From the NCBI GenBank assembly GCA_002794735.1, contig NBAZ01000005.1:310001-374000 (forward strand): DNA of 64,000 nucleotides, in the 5' to 3' direction. Below, piece by piece: positions 56,865 to 64,000 of this stretch. The notes beneath the pieces are model-generated. The model made no database searches, was not told the origin of the DNA, and saw only the letters and a program-made list of their open reading frames with translations. Each line of letters opens with the position of its first letter. Position 1 is the stretch's first letter. A program made the translations under genes and the position numbers. Source of the DNA: Pyrrhoderma lamaoense (taxonomy: Eukaryota; Basidiomycota; Agaricomycetes; Hymenochaetales; Hymenochaetaceae).

Positions 56865-58234
56865 ATGGATAATGTTCTTCCACCTTCACCCCAAATCGAC
56901 CTTGCTTGCGTTGATAGTCTAGATACTCCGTCGCTCAAGATACGCTACGAGGAAGATGTTAGTCGATGGAAGTCTACAGAGGGATATCGGAACTACATCA
57001 TTTTCTTACTAAGACTTAGTGAGTCTGTAGTCGGGTGTGAATTACCTCAAAAAGTAGATGAGTATGGCACTCCAAACCAGGTATGTAACTGTAAGTATAA
57101 CAAGGGCGAAATAAATCATATAATATAGGCAATATCATCCATGTTGAATCTCTTAGACAAATTGGATAAATGGATAGATCAAGTACCACCTCTTCCAACC
57201 CCACAACGATTCGGGAATCTGGCTTTCCGAACGTGGGGGAAAATGCTTGAAGATGTAAGTACCCTATCTAATATCCATTATCTCTTGAGTACCCTGCTGA
57301 CGGAAAGACGAAAGAATGCAGACACGTTGATAGAGTCTCTTCTTCCTGAGTCCATGAGTAAATGCACGCGACTCTTGAAACCTTACCTTATAATTTCATT
57401 CGGTTCATTCACACGAATGGACTATGGGACAGGGCATGAGGCGGCGTTTGGAATATTCTTACTTTGCCTCACGCTGATTCGATTCTTTGAAACGACAGTT
57501 TCAGAGGAGAGATCCATTGTACTTCTTGTATTTACACGTTACATGCGCTTATGTTGGCGTTTACAAGATGTCTACCGTCTTGAGCCAGCTGGAAGTCACG
57601 GTGTCTGGGGACTTGATGACTACTCTTTCCTTGGTTATATCTTTGGTAGTGCTCAGCTGAGAAGTTTGTTATCCTTTGTCTAATTTGGTATTAGTGCTGA
57701 TGACATACTTAGATCAAACAGACTTTCCAGTTTCAGCTATTCTTCGACCATCACTTCCATCAACAAATTTGTATTTTGAGTGTATTACAAGAATACGTAA
57801 GATGAAGCAAGGCCATTTCATGAACATTCTTCACAGCTTTATGCGATTGCTACTGGTGTACCGAACTGGGGAAGGTTCATTCTGGACTGGTCAAGATGTA
57901 TCAGGTATGTATCACGCTTCACATAAGATGAATTGAGTTATCCTTCTCGTTCTCATTATTCATTTAGGCCGAGGTTCTTGGGAAAAGAGTTGTGGTTCAA
58001 CACATTCCTGTTGGTGGTTTATTTAAGTGGGATCTTCAGGACCATAGCGGCCCTTCTACGACGCCGTACTCAAACAATAGTCAAGTGCTAGGTCCTACTT
58101 CTTGGCCAACAATAGAGCGCTTTGGTCATGATTCCCCTGAGAGAATACGTCGAGCCTGGGAAGCAGGTCAAACAAGAGGGTCTATATTGACAAACTCACC
58201 CCTCAATGTATCTGAACCAAAGAACAATCCATAA
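56865..58234 (+). CDS. PP2A phosphatase activator PTPA (Rrd1/Rrd2-type)
   Basis: PTPA is a peptidyl-prolyl isomerase-like activator that reshapes the protein phosphatase 2A catalytic subunit. The start at 56865 gives MDNVLPPSPQIDLACVDSLD, then QRFGNLAFRTWGKMLED, LKPYLIISFGSFTRMDYGTG, HEAAFGIFLLCLTLIRFFET, LLVFTRYMRLCWRLQDVYRL and EPAGSHGVWGLDDYSFLGYI. DQTDFPVSAILRPSLPSTNL follows, and the end is VVVQHIPVGGLFKWDLQD...SEPKNNP (stop 58232-58234). These blocks are almost invariant in eukaryotes. Two single-base losses interrupt the conserved segment between ITRIRKMKQG and the last exon: in CC at 57813-57814 and GGGG at 57868-57871. Adding one base in each gives the expected PFHEHS...LYAIATGVPNWG KVHSGLVKMYQ. 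Introns include about 57080-57128 and 57905-57967. Confidence 0.92.
57813..57814 (+). other. Likely one-base deletion in PTPA (first)
   Basis: One added C restores the conserved PFHEHSSQLYAIATG segment. PTPA is strongly conserved, so a pseudogene is unlikely. Confidence 0.8.
57868..57871 (+). other. Likely one-base deletion in PTPA (second)
   Basis: One added G in the GGGG run restores VPNWGKVHSGLVKMYQ up to the intron donor. Confidence 0.8.
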
Positions 58235-58530
58235 GATAGAGAACCTTGGTTGCCGATTACTTCCACCAGGGAAGACGTAGACAAAATTTGCTCGAGAACA
58301 ACTAATAGCCAAGTTTGTAACGTGCGATTTGTATTGATAAAAATAAATTAGTTATATGCGTGTGCAATCTTATTGATACATGTAACCGTAGAGCTGTATT
58401 ATATATAATATTATTATATTTATATAATATATGCAACATATACCAAGCCCAGGGGCCTAGGCTTCACTTTATAATTTAATTGTTAGTCACTATATTCAAT
58501 AATATTGCATTTACAAATTACTTGTATATG
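58235..58530. other. Convergent AT-rich 3' region
   Basis: It holds a strongly AT-rich, partly self-complementary stretch (58395-58435). No gene. Confidence 0.5.
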
Positions 58531-58746
58531 TCATGCAATTGAACTATTACAACAACGATGACGTTGTTTATCTGGAAGAGTCTCGGCACGTGCCGAATAC
58601 TGGTAATCTGTAAAATTTCCTGTGCAAGCGGGACAACAGAAGTGGTCGCTCGTGAAAGGACGAGTCCTTCTGGAACCATCATCTCCAGGCTCATTCCAAG
58701 TGACCAAAAGCTCTTGAAAAGACGAAATCTGTAGCTCGTTGCTCAT
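58531..58746 (-). CDS. Small Cys-containing hypothetical protein
   Basis: A single-exon frame of 71 residues starting MSNELQISSFQELLVTWNEP (an in-frame ATG also lies at 58758). It carries CCPAC and, near the end, HRCC, a spacing that could bind one zinc ion. No family is recognised. It sits between the convergent PTPA gene and the divergent ODC gene. It is supported only by its composition and clean frame; it could be chance. Confidence 0.35.
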   Translation of the reverse strand: MSNELQISSFQELLVTWNEPGDDGSRRTRPFTSDHFCCPACTGNFTDYQYSARAETLPDKQRHRCCNSSIA

Positions 58747-58758
58747 ATTGCACTCCAA

Positions 58759-59417
58759 GCATTAAAATCGTGAAAGTTAGTCACAATTTCTGACCAAAGG
58801 CGAAATTTCGACCTTCGTCTGCTCAATCTAGAGTAAGCTACCACTCCTGTCTTAGTCTACAAATCTTGTAAACGCTAAATTTCAAATCGGGTTTCATAGG
58901 TGGTCATCAGTCAGAGGTATGCTTCTTTGCGTTTCTATGATTTTTTGTCCTCTTTGTTTATATGGCAAATTGCACGCAGGTGAACCCCCTTGACAGGACC
59001 AATCAAATCTCTCCTTGTTTATCTACACCATCTGCAAAGTTTTTGTTACTCTATCTACCGTTTTCGCGATTTTTTCGACTCTCATACTATTCAACTCTCA
59101 CTCCCCTACATCACTTTCATTTTCCTCGCGTCCACCGGTGCGAGGAGTCTACTTCGACTGAAAAAACCCCTTGTTACCGTCCTCCCGCCCGGCTTCGCGT
59201 CTGCGACCGCGGCGGTCCAGGTACGGTAATCTGGTGTTCTAGGTTATTAACAGCAGCAAATTAGCTTCCTTTGCGGAGAAACCTCCGACATATATTACAG
59301 CTGGCACGATCACTTTCGTCCTCCTGCGAGGAACAAGCTTTACTAGACTTAGACTTTGACGTTGCTTTTGACAACGTCTTAGTATCATCAGACAATACAA
59401 CATCTTCTAACGAAAAA
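58759..59417. promoter_or_regulatory. Ornithine decarboxylase promoter and long leader with upstream ORF
   Basis: An ATG at 58962 opens a 100-codon frame ending at 59264, ahead of the likely ODC start at 59418. A possible leader intron lies at 59221-59264 (donor GTACGG, acceptor TTAG). Long leaders with upstream ORFs are known to control ODC translation in other eukaryotes; here this is inference. Confidence 0.45.
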
Positions 59418-61076
59418 ATGTCTCGCATTGAGGTTATAACGGCGAATGCGCCGTCAGACTTTGAGGTACCAAGGGGAGTTAAACGACCTCGGACTCAGGA
59501 GGAGTTACCATCTCATCCTGCTGTACATAGTTTTCCGACTACGTCCCCAATCATAACTAGAACTCAAAATGATACTGAGAAGGAAGAGGTACACATCCCT
59601 CAACTGCCCCCTTTACTCCGAGGTCATCCCGAAGTTCATCTTCGCAATGGTGTGATGAGAGCATCGCGACTAGCTGCTACTCATGAACCAGATGCCGAAA
59701 AGGCCTTCTTTGTTGCAGATCTCAGTGTTGTCTATAAACAACATCAAAGATGGGTGAAGAACTTGCCAGAGGTTACACCTTTCTATGGTTCGTTCAGATC
59801 ATTAATTGGTCTGTGTTTCATATTGACAGTGCTCTTCTTTAAATAGCTATCAAATGCAATCCCGATCCCTATGTACTTCGACTTCTAGCTGCGCTAGGGG
59901 TAGGTTTTGACTGTGCGTCGAATAATGAGATTGCACGCGTTCTTGCGCTTGGAGACGTTGATCCTTCTCGGATTATCTTTGCCAACCCGTGCAAAGCCTT
60001 ATCCTTCATTCGGAACGCGGAAAAGATGGGTGTTGAAATGATGACTTTTGATAACGCAGACGAGTTGCATAAGGTTTCGCGTACACACCCAAATGCGAAG
60101 CTCGTCGTTCGTATCCTCGCGGATGATTCGAAAAGCTTGTGCAGATTCGGTACTAAATTTGGTGCACAGCTGGAAATAGTTCCTGGGTTACTTGCCAAAG
60201 CCCGTGAGCTCAACCTCAACGTGGTAGGGGTGAGTTTCCATGTTGGCAGTGGTTGCTACGATGTGTCCGTGTTTGCCGACGCCATAAGGCGTGCTCGTTC
60301 TGCTTTCGATATGGGTAAAGAGGCAGGTTATGAATTCACACTACTTGATATCGGAGGTGGCTTCGAGGATGCTACCTTCGAAGCAAGTGCGGCGGTGCTT
60401 ACCGAGGCCATCGAAAACTACTTCCCCGATCGCAAGTCTTTGAAGATAATCGCCGAGCCGGGTCGTTTTTATGTGTCCAAGGCATTCCATCTTGCTGCTA
60501 ATATTATCGCGAGACGTGCATCTGGGAATGAAAGTCAGGGGGAATCAACATCATCTGTATCTACTGAGGATGCCAGCAAACCGGTGGTGATGTGTACGTG
60601 TGATTTTTTTTTCATCTCTTTACAGTATTTTCTTATCAAAAACGTTTTTCATTTTCTCCTTTTTGGGATAATTATTCACAAACGAAACCATAGATTACAT
60701 CAATGACGGCGTTTACGGTTCTTTTAACTGTATTCTATTTGATCATCAGATCGTACATCCATATGTATTATCAATGGGTGGCTCTTTCCATGTTCCGTCC
60801 TCGGAACCGCTACGTCCGAGTAGCGTCTGGGGTCCAACCTGCGACTCTATGGATTTGGTTTGTCCGTCTACCCAACTTCCGGATAGTCTTGCTGTTGGAG
60901 ACTGGCTTGCGTTTGAAAACATGGGAGCTTACACTGTCTGCGCAGCGAGTCAATTCAATGGATTCGAACTGAGTAACGTTATCTACACCTCAGGCGGTGG
61001 ACAAAGCTCATCTGAGGTGCGACGTGTTTTGGCTGGTGCCTATGGGGAAGCCGGCGGCGTGAGTGGGTTAACATAA
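59418..61076 (+). CDS. SPE1: Ornithine decarboxylase
   Basis: ODC is the PLP enzyme that makes putrescine, the first step of polyamine synthesis. The start ATG at 59418 gives MSRIEVITANAPSDFEVPRG. A frame without ATG continues upstream to 59271, so a longer spliced N-terminus is possible. Blocks are AFFVADLSVVYKQHQRWVKN, PEVTPFYAIKCNPDPYVLRL with the PLP Lys (joined across the intron ending near 59846), and GFDCASNNEIARVLALGDVD. IFANPCKALSFIRNAEKMGV, LNVVGVSFHVGSGCYDVSVF, FTLLDIGGGFEDATFE and IIAEPGRFYVSKAFHLAANI follow. After a second intron come YYINDGVYGSFNCILFDHQI, VWGPTCDSMDLVCPSTQLPD with the catalytic Cys, and WLAFENMGAYTVCAASQFNG. It ends at 61074-61076. Intact. Confidence 0.95.
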
Positions 61077-62441
61077 GGGGTGGCGATCTTTCGGGTACAA
61101 AAAAAGGGACGAATAGAAGGGAGAACATACATTATAACGATTTAACGATCTTCTACGGACATGACATAGATTTCGCGTCTTGTTTTTCTATGATACTTCC
61201 GGAATAACAGAATAGCTTGTGTGAGAATGCTGTGAGAATGCTGTGTTTGAGGTACAGAACTTGATCATTCGTAAGCCCCAATTTTGTTTGAGGGGAGAGA
61301 GTTAGAGTTAACCAGCGTTCGTTTATGAATTTGTGTTATTGCACCCTGTGAGAGGAAAACAAGATAATGGAAAATTGGAACCCATGAATATATTATCGTG
61401 ATTCTCGCTGATCTGGGTGCCTTGCACGAGAAAGACGGTCTATATGGAGACTGTATGGACGATCAGAAGGGATCCTCCTTCTTGTGCGGTAAAAGACTGA
61501 AAAGTTGGGTATCGAGTTGCAAAAAGCTTGTCTCGAGGCCTTTACTAAGTGGGTTGCACGAGTTTACAACAAATTCGTCGCTTGGATCCTCGTTGTTGTC
61601 GGGGAGGCAAAGCGGAGGGCGACGCTGTGCACGCCTACTGTATTGTTGCTGTCCTTTCCTCGTCTCGACTCGGCGGTAGGTATGGGTGGTCGACGACCGT
61701 CGATGGACACCGTCTCCGGGGCTCGTATTGTATCTAAAGCACGCGTAGCTCCGCGGGAAAGCTGACAAAGTAAGGGGAATGAATGAAAGTGGATTATGGA
61801 TATTGAACCATACAGTTGGATCAGGTTTGGGTGAAATAAATGGATCATGTTTCGGGAGGGTAGCCCCTGTCTTGAAGCTGGGAATGAACGAGGGTGTGTG
61901 TGTTTTTTAATTTTCTTTTCTTTTTTTTCTTATATCTATTTTTTTTTTCTTTTCAAATAATTACATCAAAATAAAAATATAATTAATATGGCCACCCGGG
62001 GCCACGTGGGTTAAGAGTAAATTAGGTGCTGGATGATGTGACGTGTCTGTGACATTTGTGACAGAAAGTGTCCCCTGTCACTGGGACTGTGACACATTGT
62101 GCCTTTTGGATCTGAGATTTGGGTGGCTGTGTCTGAGATGTTTTTCCATTTCTCTCTCTCGTTTCATAGTAAGGAAATGGTATTTGTTAGCCTTTGCTTC
62201 TCCACGCGTCTGCAGCTGTTCCCTCAGATGCCCATGCCCCCTTCCAAGTGCGCTTCACCCGCGCAAACTCATAGTCAGCCCCGCCTTCTTTCCCTGCTTT
62301 CCACTAATTTCCTTTTTCCTTTTCTTTTTTTACTATCTTCTCGCTCTCCCTCTCTTTTTTTTATACTCTTCAATCTTCTCCCCCCCCTTCCTTCTCTCCC
62401 CCCCTCCCTCTCTTTTCTTCTTCCCTCAACAACCCCCGAGC
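61077..62441. other. Intergenic between ODC and the KilA-N gene
   Basis: About 1.36 kb. A GC-richer section (61463-61770) is open on both strands with no recognised family. Poly-T tracts (61910-61955) and a pyrimidine-rich block just before the next start (62140-62440) follow; the latter is a typical promoter/leader of a basidiomycete gene. Confidence 0.5.
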
Positions 62442-64000
62442 ATGGACGCCGTGGCTCATGCCCCTTCAGTACGAGCTCCCATCTGATTCATTCTCTGCTC
62501 ACTCTCCTCATTGATATCTTTTTCGCTTCTTCGCTTAGGACACCGGTGCCGCGTCTCAAGCATCTTCTAGCATGAGTAGGTTCCGCCCATATGCAAGCTC
62601 AAAGCATAGAGTTACAAGAGGGAGATACATCACATCCAACGATAGACGCGGATACATGTGAGATACTTCCGTATCACTTATTTTTTGCTCCGACATGTGC
62701 TCATTATCACACAAATATTTGATACCCCGGCGTAATTGTAGACCCGTTTATGAATATCCGCTCAATGGTCAATGGATCATGATGGACTCAGATGATGGTT
62801 TTGTCCTTTGGACCGGTATTTGGAAAGGTAACTCTCTTGTCTAACGAACCTTAATCGGAGCTCTTGGCTGATCTTCTATTTTTTTCTCCCCTTCTCACTA
62901 ACGCACTGTAAACAGCTCTTGGAAATGCCAAAGGTAGTTACTATTTAGTCGGAAATTTCACTTTAGGGTTTGATTCGAGATTCACCAGCTGATATAGTCA
63001 AGATGCTTGAGTCTCAGCCTGAGCTCGCTTCTCAACTACGTCGAGTTCGAGGCGGTTATCTCAAGATACAAGGAACATGGATGCCTTATGAAGTATGCTT
63101 GCCCTTCTGTGAAATGCCGCTTAACTTCGGCCTAACTTCGTTTCTTCTAGGTTGCCCTGCGTTTGGCGAGAAGGTAAGGCAGACCGACTCATCTGAAATT
63201 TTCGCTAATTCACATTGTAGGGTTGCATGGACTATTCGCGAGGATTTGATTCCTTTATTTGGGTTCGTATACCGAGCTAAAGTCTACTTTGATGTGACTT
63301 AATCTAATTTTCTATATACGAATAGGCCAACGTTCCCGTCCACCTGCCTCGCGCCAGATCAGCCTGGGTACGGCCAGATTCTGGGAAATCAACAGGGAAA
63401 ACGGCGCGGAAGACGTGCTGCAGTGCCTCTACCATTGCCGGCTCCCTTACCTCCGCCGCAACCTGCAGAAATTGAACCTCGTACGGGATCACCAAATCAA
63501 CAGAGACAGACTAGCATTGCTGGACCTTCATCCTTGGGTGTCGTTCGAACTGGAGAACGACTTGAAAATGTGTCCCCCGCACCTTTATCTGCTGGACCTT
63601 CAAGAACAAGTCACTTTGATTATGCAGAAAGGGAACAGATACTTGGAGAATATCCTCGAGATGCTTATCCGTTTCCTCACGGTTCAGAATCGAGACTACA
63701 ACACTACAAGCTTTCGGTGATGGCACCTCCCCCACTACCCTCACATTATGACTACCCGAGGTCCCCAGTATCTCCTTTCCAGCATGCTCATTCCCCTACT
63801 TCTGTCTTCCGAAATGAACACCAACCAGCTACGATTCAGAGGCAAAGTGGACGGTACTCTCCCTATCGACGGACGTCATCCACACGTTATCGTTCTGCAA
63901 GCATAACAAATCCGTTCCCTCGAGCGTCTCCGATAGATTTACCACCTCTTGCTATTCCTTCACGACCACGCGCAGCCTCAAGTATAGACCGCAGCTCCTT
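62442..64000 (+). CDS. KilA-N/APSES-type DNA-binding protein (5' part; Xbp1/Bqt4-like)
   Basis: The gene begins MDAVAHAPS at 62442 and runs off the right edge. Eight or so short exons build the domain: RFRPYASSKHRVTRGRYIT, NDRRGYIPVYEYPLNGQWIM, MDSDDGFVLWTGIWKALGNA, LIRDSPADIVKMLESQPELA and SQLRRVRGGYLKIQGTWMPY. RVAWTIREDLIPLFG is followed across an intron by PTFPSTCLAPDQPGYG. The GYLKIQGTW...VA.....R..WTIR pattern is the KilA-N/APSES fold. Members include cell-cycle and stress regulators (Mbp1, Xbp1) and the nuclear-envelope telomere protein Bqt4; this short domain at the N-terminus fits the Xbp1/Bqt4 branch best. After the domain the chain is Pro/Ser/Arg-rich and disordered. Frame intact. 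The C-terminus is not in the window. Confidence 0.85.

Noticed and set aside
61463..61768. 101-codon minus-strand frame and overlapping plus-strand frames
   Set aside because: GC-rich chance frames open on several phases and both strands; no family, no splice or start context.

Overview
The window is nuclear DNA of a basidiomycete fungus, most likely an agaricomycete. It has dense genes on both strands, many short GT...AG introns of about 45-70 nt, C/T-rich promoters, and a typical fungal housekeeping set (VPS39, GUP1, POP5, MCD4, THG1, ERV41, SAGA UBP8, HUS1, Ku70, PTPA, ODC). By eye the base composition is AT-leaning. No transposase, reverse transcriptase, CRISPR array or viral gene was recognised.

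Layout. 1-13.7 kb: the 3' part of a HOPS subunit (VPS39), an unrecognised disordered protein, an RRM protein resembling CPSF6/7, the MBOAT acyltransferase GUP1, a BioF-type aminotransferase, the RNase P/MRP subunit POP5, and an F-box protein. 15-37.4 kb: a region framed by four related genes for secreted proline-rich precursors cut at Lys-Arg sites. Between them lie MAF/ASMTL, ERV41, an SLX8-like RING protein, THG1, an acidic orphan protein and the GPI ethanolamine-phosphate transferase MCD4. 37.4-39.5 kb is nearly empty. 39.5-58.2 kb: DENND6-like protein, CK2 beta, a DapA/HOGA-family aldolase, UBP8 and HUS1 (divergent), an isochorismatase-like hydrolase, an initiator tRNA-Met gene, monothiol glutaredoxin GRX3/4, Ku70 and PTPA. 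58.5-64 kb: a small Cys-rich ORF, ornithine decarboxylase, and the start of a KilA-N/APSES protein that runs off the right edge.

The most interesting system is the family of kexin-processed proline-rich precursors (here KEP-A to KEP-D). Each has a nearly identical short signal-peptide exon beginning MLFKQ, one intron at the same place right after the Ala/Leu-Pro end of that exon, and a Pro-rich second exon divided by dibasic (or single Arg) sites. KEP-A and KEP-B are inverted near-copies about 17 kb apart, with 13 and 15 predicted peptides; most inner peptides end in Gly-Lys-Arg. Three of the four genes carry the same 11-bp core, CTGCGCCGCAG, 178-199 bp upstream of the start codon.

A second window-wide observation concerns sequence quality. 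About fifteen coding frames, including strongly conserved housekeeping genes, break by exactly one missing base, mostly inside or beside a short homopolymer. No break of the opposite sign was seen. This one-sided pattern points to residual deletion errors in a long-read assembly rather than to many pseudogenes. Gene ends given below therefore ignore these single-base breaks and each is noted.
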